Source of the DNA: Streptomyces asoensis
GTDB lineage: Bacteria; Actinomycetota; Actinomycetes; Streptomycetales; Streptomycetaceae
Direction of reading: 5' to 3'
Length of the DNA stretch: 64,000 bases
NCBI RefSeq assembly: GCF_013085465.1
Contig: NZ_CP049838.1
Span: 558,001-622,000 of the forward strand
The notes under the pieces were generated by a model. It was not told the origin of the DNA. It made no database searches and saw only the letters and a list, made by a program, of their open reading frames with translations. The number at the start of each line of letters is the position of its first letter. Position 1 is the first letter of the stretch. Of the stretch, positions 1 to 7,603 are shown piece by piece. The position numbers and the translations under genes are program-made.

Positions 1-369
1 GAGTACGCCCGCACCCGCAGACAGTCGGGGAGGGCCATCGGCTCCTACCAGCTCGTCCAGGGCCTGATCGCCGACTCGATGACCGACTACTACGCCGGAC
101 GTGCCACGGTCCTGGAGGCGGCCCGCGCCTTCGACGCCGGCACGGACACCAAGATCGGGCCGTCCTGCGCCAAGTACTTCGCCAGCGAGATGGTGTGGCG
201 GGTGGCGGACCGCGCGGTACAGATCCACGGCGGCGCGGGCTATATGCGCGGGGTCGCCGTCGAGCGCTTCTACCGCGACGCCCGGCTGTTCCGCATCTAC
301 GAGGGGACCAGCCAGATCCAACAGGTGATCATCGCGAAGGCACTGCTCGGCGAGGCCGCCCGCGGCTGA
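1..369 (+). CDS. Acyl-CoA dehydrogenase, C-terminal part (cut by window edge)
   Basis: The reading frame is open from base 1 and ends at TGA 367-369, leaving the last 122 residues. They form the C-terminal helical domain of an FAD-dependent acyl-CoA dehydrogenase, which introduces an alpha,beta double bond into an acyl-CoA. Visible hallmarks are the AVQIHGGAGYMRG stretch that contacts FAD and the YEGTSQIQ loop, whose Glu is the usual catalytic base in many family members. The N-terminal and beta domains lie outside the window. It converges on the next gene, 27 bp away, so it belongs to a different transcript. Substrate chain length cannot be told. Confidence 0.9.
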   Translation, partial: EYARTRRQSGRAIGSYQLVQGLIADSMTDYYAGRATVLEAARAFDAGTDTKIGPSCAKYFASEMVWRVADRAVQIHGGAGYMRGVAVERFYRDARLFRIYEGTSQIQQVIIAKALLGEAARG

Positions 370-396
370 ACCCGCTGAGGCGGCCCACCCGCCGCC

Positions 397-1512
397 TCAG
401 ATGCCGAGCCGGTCCAGCAGCCGCTCGTGGTAGACGGCCGGACCACCGAAGAGCAGCTGGGAGGACTTGGCCCGCCTGAAGTACAGGTGGGCCGGGTGCT
501 CCCAGGTGAAGCCGATACCGCCGTGCACCTGGATGTTCTCCATGGCCGCGACCATGTACGCCCGTGAGCAGCAGGCGTGCGCCACCGCCGACGCGACCGG
601 GAACCCCTCGGACTCGTCGTCGGCCAGCCGCGCCGCCTCACGGGACGCCGCCTCGGCCAGTTCCACCTGTACCAGCATGTCGGCGCACTTGTGCTTGACC
701 GCCTGGAAGGACCCGATCGGCCGGCCGAACTGGTGACGGACGCGGGCGTGGTCCACGCTCGTCTCGAGGCAGCGGCGCGCCCCTCCCGCCTGCTCGGCGG
801 CCAGCCCCGTCGAGGCGGTGTCCAGCACCCTGGCCATGATGCGCCCGCCCGCCCCCTCCGCGCCGACGAGCGTCGCGGGCACGGCGTCGAAGGTCAGCCG
901 GGCCATGGCCCGGGTGGCGTCCAGGGTCTCCATCGGTTCCGCCGTCAGCCCCGTGGCCATCCGGTCCACGGCGAAGAGCGAGGGGCCGGCCACAGTGCGG
1001 GCGACGACGAGGATCAGATCCGCCGTTGTGCCGTCGACGACGAAGCTCTTGCGTCCGCGCAGCTTCCACCGGCCGTTTCCGGCCGGTACGGCGCGCGCGG
1101 AGACCATGGCGGGGTCCCAGGAGCCACTGTCCTCGGCCACGGCGAGGGTAGCCGTGGTCCGACCGGCCGCGATGCCGGGGAGGTGCTGCGCGCAGGCCGC
1201 CGCGTCGCCGGCGGCGAGCAGCGCCTGAGCGGCGAGAACCACGGTGGCGAAGAGCGGGGCACACCACAGGGCGCGGCCCGATTCCTCCAGCACGACGCCG
1301 AGTTCGACCATTCCGAAGCCGTCGCCGCCGTACTCCTCGGGGAGGGCCAGTCCCGGCAGCCTCAGTTGGTCGGCCGCCTGCGCCCACACCGCCGGATCGA
1401 AGCGCGGCTCGCTCTCCATGAGCTTGCGCACGGCTTCCTCCGGCGACTTGTCCTCCAGGAACTCCCGTACGGAGGACCGAAGTTCGCGCAGTGCGCTTTC
1501 GTCGGCGGTCAT
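397..1512 (-). CDS. Acyl-CoA dehydrogenase family subunit without the usual catalytic Glu
   Basis: This is a 371-residue acyl-CoA dehydrogenase-fold protein. ATG at 1510-1512 is chosen because it overlaps the upstream gene's stop (ATGA), implying translational coupling. The C-terminal domain shows HQFGRPIGSFQAVKHKCADM and IQVHGGIGFTWEHPAHLYFRRAK, but the last loop reads SQLLFGG instead of a Glu-bearing YEGT/GGTxEI loop. In known heterotetrameric acyl-CoA dehydrogenases of steroid catabolism one of two adjacent subunits lacks the catalytic base. I infer that this protein pairs with the product of the upstream gene (1509-2756). It is the last gene of the minus-strand operon that starts with the CoA ligase. 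Confidence 0.88.
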   Translation of the reverse strand: MTADESALRELRSSVREFLEDKSPEEAVRKLMESEPRFDPAVWAQAADQLRLPGLALPEEYGGDGFGMVELGVVLEESGRALWCAPLFATVVLAAQALLAAGDAAACAQHLPGIAAGRTTATLAVAEDSGSWDPAMVSARAVPAGNGRWKLRGRKSFVVDGTTADLILVVARTVAGPSLFAVDRMATGLTAEPMETLDATRAMARLTFDAVPATLVGAEGAGGRIMARVLDTASTGLAAEQAGGARRCLETSVDHARVRHQFGRPIGSFQAVKHKCADMLVQVELAEAASREAARLADDESEGFPVASAVAHACCSRAYMVAAMENIQVHGGIGFTWEHPAHLYFRRAKSSQLLFGGPAVYHERLLDRLGI

Positions 1513-2756
1513 GGCCGCACCTCCTTGGCAGCGGTGGTCGCCGGTTCCTTGGGCAGACCGAGGACGCGTTCCGCGAGGATGTTCTTCATGATCTCCTCGG
1601 TGCCCCCGAGGATCCTGAGTGCGGGGGTGGCGAGGAGCAGCTCGGTCCAGGCGTACGTGCCCCACTGACCGGTGTCGGCGATCGCCCGCGGTCCGAGGGC
1701 GTCTGTGACGAAGTGGGCCGCCCTGGTGAGGTTCTGACCGTACATCAGCTTTGAGACGGACATCTCGGCGCCCGGCGACACCCCGCTGCGGAGCTTGCGC
1801 AGGGCGCGTGCGTTGAGGTGTTCGGTGGCCAGGGCGTCCACGAGGAGTTCGGCGAGGCGGGCGCGCAGGGCGCGGTCGTCCCAGGTCCAGGTGGCCCGCA
1901 TGAGTGCCGAGAGGCGGTCCGGGGACAGGGCGGCAGCCACCGGGCCCGCGCCCTCGCTGCCGACCGTGGCCCGCTCGTTCATCAGGGTGGTCAGGGCGAC
2001 GGTCCAGCCGCCGTCGACCTCGCCGAGGCGGTGGTCGTCGGGGACGCGGACGTCGGTGAGGAACACCTCGTTGAAGTCCGCGCCGCCGGTCATCTGGCGC
2101 AGCGGGCGGACCTCGACGCCGGGGGCGTCCATGGGGACGAGAAACGCGGTGATCCCGCGGTGCTTGGGCGCCTCCGGGTTCGTACGGGTGAGGGCGAGGC
2201 CGATCTGGCTGTGCTGGGCGACCGAGGTCCACACCTTCTGCCCGTTGAGCACCCACTCTCCCCCGCTCCCCCGGACCGCCCGGGTGGCCACGCTCGCGAG
2301 GTCGGACCCCGCGCCGGGTTCGCTGAACAGCTGGCAGGCGATGGCGTCCCCGCGGTACATCGCAGGCAGCCAGCGGTCCTTGACCGGGGATTGGGCGTGG
2401 GCCAGGATCGTCGGTCCGATCATGCCCAGTCCGACCACGCCGAGCACGCCGGTGTCGGCGACGTCGTACTCGGACTCGATGGCGTCGTAGAGCAGGTCGT
2501 GGACGGGGGTCAGGCCCCGGCCGCCGTACTCCTGCGGTCCCGTGATCCAGCCGAAGCCGTTCTCGTGACGGATCCGCTGCCACTCCCGTGCCCGCCGCAC
2601 CTGTTCGCGCTCCTCCTCGGGCGGGAGACTGCTGAAGTACGCCATCGAGTCGTCGCCCTCGCCCCAGGTGAGAGCGGTGCGGTCGGGGGTCTTCGCCACG
2701 TGCGCGTCGAGGAAGCGGCGTACCTCGGCGGCGAAGTCCTGCATGTCCTGTCGCAT
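1509..2756 (-). CDS. Acyl-CoA dehydrogenase, likely catalytic subunit
   Basis: This 415-residue flavoprotein dehydrogenates an acyl-CoA. It has the full three-domain layout: an N-terminal helical domain, a mid domain with QLFSEPGAGSDLASV (substrate/FAD contact), and a C-terminal domain ending in RILGGTEEIMKNILAERVLG, where the Glu of GGTEEI sits at the usual catalytic or FAD-contact loop. Its stop overlaps the start of the next acyl-CoA dehydrogenase by 4 bp, so the two are probably made in equal amounts and may form an alpha2beta2 enzyme (inference). The gene lies 18 bp downstream of the thiolase-like gene. Electrons would pass to an electron-transfer flavoprotein that is not in the window. 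Confidence 0.92.
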   Translation of the reverse strand: MRQDMQDFAAEVRRFLDAHVAKTPDRTALTWGEGDDSMAYFSSLPPEEEREQVRRAREWQRIRHENGFGWITGPQEYGGRGLTPVHDLLYDAIESEYDVADTGVLGVVGLGMIGPTILAHAQSPVKDRWLPAMYRGDAIACQLFSEPGAGSDLASVATRAVRGSGGEWVLNGQKVWTSVAQHSQIGLALTRTNPEAPKHRGITAFLVPMDAPGVEVRPLRQMTGGADFNEVFLTDVRVPDDHRLGEVDGGWTVALTTLMNERATVGSEGAGPVAAALSPDRLSALMRATWTWDDRALRARLAELLVDALATEHLNARALRKLRSGVSPGAEMSVSKLMYGQNLTRAAHFVTDALGPRAIADTGQWGTYAWTELLLATPALRILGGTEEIMKNILAERVLGLPKEPATTAAKEVRP

Positions 2757-2774
2757 AGCGGGTTCCCTGTGCTC

Positions 2775-3923
2775 TCAGGTGGAGAGGATCGTCACCGCCG
2801 ACGCACCGGGCGCGCCGTACAGGTGGGTGTAGCCGACGCGGGGTGTCCCGGGGATCTGTCGCGAGCCCGCCGCACCGCGCAGCTGGAGCACGATCTCGTG
2901 GATCTGGCGCAGCCCGGACGCGCCGATCGGTTCCCCGTTGCCGAGCAGACCGCCGTCCGTGTTCACCGGGAGGCGTCCGCCGATCTCCGTGGCGCCCTCG
3001 GCGACGAGGCGTTCCTGCTCGCCGTCCTTGCACAGGCCGTTCTCGGCCATGTGGATGATCTCCGACCCGGCGTCGGTGTCCTGGAGCTGGGCGACATCGA
3101 CGTCCTCGGGCCCGATGCCGGCCCGCTCGTAGGCCTCCCGTGACGCGTCCACCGTCGGGCTCGCCACGGGTTCCCCGACCGGGAACGACGGGCTCTGCAC
3201 CTCGAAGGCGCCGAGCCGGCGGCTGCGCAGGGCGGTGGCCCGGATCCGTACGGGGGTGGCCGTGTACTTGTGGGCCTGGTCGGCCCGGCACAGCACGAGG
3301 GCCGCGGCGCCCTCGTTCGGGCCGCAGTACATGAACTGCCGGAGCGGGTGGTTGAGGACCGGGGACGCGAGTATCTCCTCCGGGCTGAGGGGCGTGCGGC
3401 GCCAGGCCTTCTCGTTCCCGGCCGCGTTGCGGAAGTTCTTCGACGCCACGCGCGCGAGCGTCTCGTGGGAGATGCCGTGGTCGTGCATATAGCGGTTGAT
3501 CTTCATGCCGAAGAAGTGGGTGGTGAGGAACAGGCCGGTCTGCCCGTACCAGGAGGGGATGCCGGCCACGGACGGATCGGCGGCGAACGCGCCCCGCGGG
3601 TGCTTGTCCAGGCCGATCGCGATGGTCAGGTCGTGCTCGCCGGTCTCGATCGCGCGGGCGGCCAGCGCCACCGCGGTACCTGCCGTGGCACAGCCGTTGA
3701 ACACGCCGCGCAGCGGTATGCCCGTCAGGCCGAGCCGCCCGACGATCGCGTCCGGGTTCGCGACCTCGTAGCTGCCGATGTAACCACCCTGGACCTGCGG
3801 CCAGTCGACGCCCGCGTCGGCGAGCGCCAGCCGTACCGCGTCCGCGCCCATGTCCAGCGCCGGCTTGCCCGGGAAACGGCCGAAGGGGTGGAGCCCCACG
3901 CCGATGACGACTGCCTCGGTCAC
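2775..3923 (-). CDS. Thiolase / lipid-transfer-protein family enzyme (SCP-x type)
   Basis: This 382-residue thiolase-fold protein uses a GTG start (3921-3923) that overlaps the stop of the DUF35 gene by 4 bp. A nucleophile-like Cys is present in GVFNGCATAGTAVALA. The motif that is normally GHPxGATG reads NGEPIGASG, so the usual His is Glu, and the C-terminal loop is THLYGAPGASAVTIL without the second Cys. These changes resemble the non-thiolytic SCP-x/Ltp2 branch, where the protein works with a DUF35 partner as a retro-aldolase, rather than a true ketothiolase. The adjacent DUF35 gene supports that pairing. The reaction is inferred from family and context; a side-chain C-C cleavage step is the best guess. 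Confidence 0.82.
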   Translation of the reverse strand: MTEAVVIGVGLHPFGRFPGKPALDMGADAVRLALADAGVDWPQVQGGYIGSYEVANPDAIVGRLGLTGIPLRGVFNGCATAGTAVALAARAIETGEHDLTIAIGLDKHPRGAFAADPSVAGIPSWYGQTGLFLTTHFFGMKINRYMHDHGISHETLARVASKNFRNAAGNEKAWRRTPLSPEEILASPVLNHPLRQFMYCGPNEGAAALVLCRADQAHKYTATPVRIRATALRSRRLGAFEVQSPSFPVGEPVASPTVDASREAYERAGIGPEDVDVAQLQDTDAGSEIIHMAENGLCKDGEQERLVAEGATEIGGRLPVNTDGGLLGNGEPIGASGLRQIHEIVLQLRGAAGSRQIPGTPRVGYTHLYGAPGASAVTILST

Positions 3924-4375
3924 GGTGTCTCCTGTTCGGACTCGGCGGGATCTTCGGCGGGGGCGAACGCGAACGTCACGACCTCGGTGCCGTCGTCCCG
4001 GACGGTGTAGGGCACGAGCGTCAGCAGCATGTGCTGCCCGATCCGCAGCTTCTCCGGGTCGGGTTCGGTGAGCCGGGCCTCGACCAGCAGCTCGGGAAGC
4101 TCGACGTACCCGACCGAGTAGGGCTCGAAGGCCCGGGGGCCGTCGTACGGCGGGGAGGGCGGGCGGAAGTTCTGGGTCGTGTACGTCCACAGCGTGCCGC
4201 GGTCCGACAGGAGCCGTTCCTTCGACTCCGTGCTCGCGCACCTGACGCAGTCCGGGGAGGCCGGGAAGCTCACCAGGCCGCAGGCCGTGCATTCGGAGCC
4301 GATGAGCCGGAGGGGGGCGGACCCGGTGGGCGGCCAGGTGAACAGGCCTTCGGCGACCGGCTGGGTGGTCGTCAT
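3920..4375 (-). CDS. Zn-ribbon / OB-fold DUF35 protein, thiolase partner
   Basis: This 151-residue protein begins at ATG 4373-4375. The N-terminal third carries a rubredoxin-like zinc knuckle, CTACG followed by CVRC. The rest is an OB-fold with GTLWTYTTQNFRPPSPPY and PYSVGYVELPE, typical of DUF35. Family members sit beside SCP-x thiolases and close the active site for acyl-CoA binding; in mycobacterial side-chain catabolism they are fused to MaoC hydratases. Here no MaoC domain is fused and none is seen nearby. The stop overlaps the thiolase-like start (GTGA), suggesting the two proteins form a complex. Confidence 0.88.
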   Translation of the reverse strand: MTTTQPVAEGLFTWPPTGSAPLRLIGSECTACGLVSFPASPDCVRCASTESKERLLSDRGTLWTYTTQNFRPPSPPYDGPRAFEPYSVGYVELPELLVEARLTEPDPEKLRIGQHMLLTLVPYTVRDDGTEVVTFAFAPAEDPAESEQETP

Positions 4376-4376
4376 G

Positions 4377-5288
4377 TCACGCCCCGTTCCGGTTGCCCAG
4401 GGCGTCGGCGTTCGGAGCCGCCTTGGCCACCAGGTTCGGGACGACGGAGGACAGCTCGTCGGGCGTCCACCGGGTGTCGGCGCCCACGCCCGGGCCGTTG
4501 ACCCAGCCCTCGAGCACGGTGATCCGGTTGCCGACGACACCGAAGACCCGTCCGGTGACCTCGCGCGAGGCCGCGGAGCCCAGCCACACCACAAGGGGGG
4601 AGATGGCCTCGGGGGTGAGGTCCTGGGCCTCGGCGGCCCGCTTCATCATCTCGATGTCCTCGGTGAGCCGGGTGAGGGCGGTGGGCGCGATGGCGTTCAC
4701 CGTCACGCCGTAGCGGGCGAGTTCGGCCGCGGCGATGATCGTGAGGCCGGCGATGCCCGCCTTGGCGGCGCCGTAGTTCGACTGGCCGGGGTTGCCGAAG
4801 ATGCCGGACGGGGAGGTCGTGTTGATCACCCGGGCGTCGTTGCCGTGACCGGACTTGGCGCGCTCGCGCCAGTACGCGGCCGCGTGGTGCAGGGTGGCGA
4901 AGCTGCCCTTGAGATGGACGGCGAGGACGCTGTCCCAGTCCTGCTCGGTCATCGACACGATCATCCGGTCGCGGAGGATGCCGGCGTTGTTCACCAACAC
5001 GTCCAGACGGCCGTAGGTGTCGACCGCCTGGCGGACGAGCCGGCCCGCGCCCTCCCAGCCGGAGATGTCGTCCGTGTTGGCCACCGCCGCACCGCCGGCC
5101 GCGACGATCTCGTCGACCACGCGCTGGGCGGGACCGGCCGAGGCGCCCGCTCCGTCGCGCGCGCCGCCCAGGTCGTTGACCACGACTTTCGCTCCGTGCG
5201 CGGCGAACGCCAGGGCGTGTGCCCGGCCGATCCCGTTGCCGGCGCCGGTGACGACCACGACCCGGCCGTCGACCACTCCTTGTGACAT
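4377..5288 (-). CDS. Short-chain dehydrogenase of the MFE-2/17beta-HSD4 type
   Basis: This 303-residue SDR probably oxidises a 3-hydroxyacyl-CoA with NAD. The Rossmann motif GAGNGIGRAHALAFAAHGAK lies near the N-terminus. The following VVNDLGGARDGAGASAGPA segment is characteristic of the dehydrogenase part of peroxisomal multifunctional enzyme 2. The catalytic set is visible as NTTSPSG and QSNYGAAKAG (Tyr-x3-Lys). ATG 5286-5288 follows a GAGTTGAGG-type ribosome site. It lies 1 bp upstream of the DUF35 start and 2 bp downstream of the preceding gene's stop, so it is firmly in the operon. In the pathway it would act between hydration and the thiolase/aldolase step. Confidence 0.9.
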   Translation of the reverse strand: MSQGVVDGRVVVVTGAGNGIGRAHALAFAAHGAKVVVNDLGGARDGAGASAGPAQRVVDEIVAAGGAAVANTDDISGWEGAGRLVRQAVDTYGRLDVLVNNAGILRDRMIVSMTEQDWDSVLAVHLKGSFATLHHAAAYWRERAKSGHGNDARVINTTSPSGIFGNPGQSNYGAAKAGIAGLTIIAAAELARYGVTVNAIAPTALTRLTEDIEMMKRAAEAQDLTPEAISPLVVWLGSAASREVTGRVFGVVGNRITVLEGWVNGPGVGADTRWTPDELSSVVPNLVAKAAPNADALGNRNGA

Positions 5289-5290
5289 CC

Positions 5291-6022
5291 TCAACTCCTC
5301 TGTGGGGAAAGCCCGCCGGCCTCGCCGAGCAGGACCCGCGGGTCGTCGCTGCCGCAGCCGCACCGACCGGTGACGACCCGGCCCGCGATGGCGAGCGGTG
5401 TCTCGGGAAGCGGCGACGCGCGCCCCTCCCCGGCCGCCAGGGACAGCTGTCCGTCCTGTTCACCGACCCGCCATTCGGCGGCGTTGACGTGCGCACCGCA
5501 CCGCTCGGGGCATTCGAGGGCGAGAGCCGGCCCCACGGCCGAGATCACGGCGGCGGTCACGCCCACTCCACGCAGCTGCGGTACGGCGGCAGGGCGGGCC
5601 AGCAGCACGGACGTGGACCGGAACATCTCGCCGAGGTCGGCGGTGCCGGCGAGCCCCTCCAGGGTCTGGGCCGAGATGCCGATCACCACGTGCGGGTTCA
5701 GTTCGCGGTGGAAGACCGCGGTGCGGCGGTGGTCCCAGCCCATCGCCTCCGCGATGCCGTACGTCACCTTCAGCGTGCGCAGGGCGCCGATCACCGCATG
5801 GCCCCAGAAGCCCTCGAAGCCGGACGCGGTCAGCAGGGCCCGCTGCCCGGTGGCGAGGCCGTGGTCGCGCAGCCTTGCGGTGACCCAGTCGGTGTCGCGG
5901 GCGAGTTCCGCCCAGGTCAGTTCCATGTCCCGGATGCCGTCGGCGGTGGGGAAACGTACGAGGTAGGCGAGTTCGGGACGGTCGAGTTGCCTGGCGCGGG
6001 CCAGGGTGTCGGCGCGGGCCAT
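5291..6022 (-). CDS. Uncharacterised protein resembling the N-lobe of an adenylate-forming enzyme
   Basis: I do not recognise a named family for this 243-residue protein. The first half (LTWAELARDTDWVTARLRDHGLATGQRALLT, then FWGHAVIGALRTLKVTYGIAEAMG) looks like the start of an AMP-binding/ANL ligase, but the phosphate-binding SSGTTG loop and the adenylate motifs are absent. The C-terminal part has a CGCGSDDPR stretch like the CGCG motif in the PaaK-type ligase encoded upstream. Its ATG (6020-6022) overlaps that ligase's stop. It could be a non-catalytic partner or a discriminator subunit of the ligase (inference). Confidence 0.7.
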   Translation of the reverse strand: MARADTLARARQLDRPELAYLVRFPTADGIRDMELTWAELARDTDWVTARLRDHGLATGQRALLTASGFEGFWGHAVIGALRTLKVTYGIAEAMGWDHRRTAVFHRELNPHVVIGISAQTLEGLAGTADLGEMFRSTSVLLARPAAVPQLRGVGVTAAVISAVGPALALECPERCGAHVNAAEWRVGEQDGQLSLAAGEGRASPLPETPLAIAGRVVTGRCGCGSDDPRVLLGEAGGLSPQRS

Positions 6023-7344
6023 CAGCTCTTCACCACCCGAGGGAACTTGGCGACGCTGGTCATGGTCTTCAACAGGTCCTCCTCGGGGCGCATGTCGAGC
6101 ACCGGCTTGACTCCGGTCCGCTCGTGCACGGCCTCGCCCAGCCGGCCGGCCAGCGCGTCGACGTCTGCGGTGAGCGCGGGGTCGTAGCCGACGCGCAGCC
6201 GCAGTTCGTCGACCTCGCGGCGGTCCCGGACGATCTGGAAGACTCCGGCCACCGTCTCCGGCTGGTCCTCCACCGCCTGCCAGACGTCCCGCAGGACCAC
6301 GGACCGCCCCTGGACCAGGGTCTCGTCGCCGCGTCGTCCGGCCACCCACATCCGGGCGTGGGTACGGCCGCAGCCGCAGCGGTCCCGTGACAGGCGGACG
6401 AGGTCCTCGCTGCGGTAACGGATCAGCGGCGCGGCCCGGTTGTCCAGGTCGGTGGCGACCAGTTCGCCCAGATCGCTCTCCGGGACGTCGCGCCAGCCGT
6501 GCTCGTCGACCTCGACGCACTCGGCGAAGACGGTGTCCTCCCAGAGGTGGAAGCCGTCGTGCTCGCGGCACTCCCAGGCGGTGCCGGTGTCGGCGGCGCT
6601 GGTGTACTCGTAGACGTCGATGCCCCAGTCCTCGCGGATCCGCTCGCGCATCTTCCGGCTGAGGGGCTGCCCGGCGCAGGAGGCGCCCTTGAGGGAGGAG
6701 AACGCCTCCTTCAGGTCCGTCTTCTCGGCCAGGTGCTCCAGCTCGACCATCTGCGGATACATCATCTGGAGATAGGCGGGGCGGTAGGTGCGCAGGGCCT
6801 CGACGACCTCGTGCATCTTCCCGAGCCAGGTGTCCACCTCGATGACCACCGCGCCGAGGGCCTGATAGCCGGGGTCCATGAGGTTGCGGAAGGTGCCCGG
6901 CGGGCTCAGCACCCGGTCCCCCGGCCTGAGCCCGAGCTCCCACAGGTCGCGGACCTGCGCGGTCACCAGGGGCGGTGCGTCCTGCCAGATCTCGGCGAAG
7001 AACTCCGGGTCGCCGGTGGTGCCCGAGCTGGAGGAGACCGAGGTCAGCTCCTCGACCGGGACGCAGAGCAGCCCGCCGAAGGGATCTCCCGTGCGGGCCC
7101 GGTAGGCGCGCACCATGTCCTTGGTGACGAACGGCACCCGCTCCCGGAAGTCCTCCAGGGACCGGATGTCGCGCGGGTGCGTCCCGTGCTCGTCCCAGAG
7201 CTCGCGGTAGAAGGGCGAGTTGCCGTAGGCGTACTCGACCAGCTCCAGGACCCGTTCCTCCTGCCGCGCGCACAGTTCCTCGCGGGGCATGGTCTCCACC
7301 CGGGGCTCGAAGTACCTGTCCCCGGTGTCCCTGTCACCGCCCAT
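6022..7344 (-). CDS. Phenylacetate-CoA-ligase-like (PaaK family) acyl-CoA ligase
   Basis: This 440-residue ANL-superfamily enzyme should activate a carboxylic acid to its CoA ester through an acyl-adenylate. The P-loop-like motif SSSSGTTGDPEFF is present, followed by the adenylate-binding YEYTSAADTGTAWEC region, and RYRSEDLVRLSRDRCGCGRTH, which is typical of PaaK proteins. The C-terminal lid domain (MWVAGRRGDETLVQG onward) is complete. It is the first gene of the minus-strand operon that runs to 397, so acid activation would be the entry step. The substrate is unknown; lack of paa ring-epoxidase genes argues against phenylacetate. The start has the ribosome site GAGGCGTC just upstream. Confidence 0.88.
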   Translation of the reverse strand: MGGDRDTGDRYFEPRVETMPREELCARQEERVLELVEYAYGNSPFYRELWDEHGTHPRDIRSLEDFRERVPFVTKDMVRAYRARTGDPFGGLLCVPVEELTSVSSSSGTTGDPEFFAEIWQDAPPLVTAQVRDLWELGLRPGDRVLSPPGTFRNLMDPGYQALGAVVIEVDTWLGKMHEVVEALRTYRPAYLQMMYPQMVELEHLAEKTDLKEAFSSLKGASCAGQPLSRKMRERIREDWGIDVYEYTSAADTGTAWECREHDGFHLWEDTVFAECVEVDEHGWRDVPESDLGELVATDLDNRAAPLIRYRSEDLVRLSRDRCGCGRTHARMWVAGRRGDETLVQGRSVVLRDVWQAVEDQPETVAGVFQIVRDRREVDELRLRVGYDPALTADVDALAGRLGEAVHERTGVKPVLDMRPEEDLLKTMTSVAKFPRVVKS

Positions 7345-7446
7345 GACGCCTCCTCGCGGCTCGGTGCCCAGATCTTCCAGCTATCAGCGCAATCAGTCAA
7401 CCAATTCGACGGATTCAAGGCGAGGCCTCACATCCAGACGATGGAT

Positions 7447-7458
7447 ATAGTTAACTAT
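7447..7458. promoter_or_regulatory. 12-bp perfect palindrome in a divergent promoter region
   Basis: ATAGTTAACTAT is perfectly palindromic and lies in the AT-rich 259-bp gap between the CoA ligase (minus) and the amidohydrolase (plus). A related GCTAACTGATTAC-like stretch lies near 7568-7580, close to the amidohydrolase start. No regulator gene lies within the cluster, so the binding protein is unknown. The site could control both divergent operons. Confidence 0.4.
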
Positions 7459-7603
7459 TAGCACTCATTCTCCAAGCAGAGGGCACCGTGAAGATCGGAT
7501 CGAGCGGCGCCGGAGCCGATCTCCCACCCTCCCGGCCTTCCCTTCGGCCAGCCATACAACTAAAATCGCTAACTGATTACATCCATTGACCCGAAGGAGC
7601 GTC

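Noticed and set aside
397..3291. A single 964-codon minus-strand frame covering two acyl-CoA dehydrogenase genes
   Set aside because: Only the last 371 codons (from ATG 1510-1512) have enzyme motifs; the rest is an Arg/Pro-rich shadow of the genes in the neighbouring frame.
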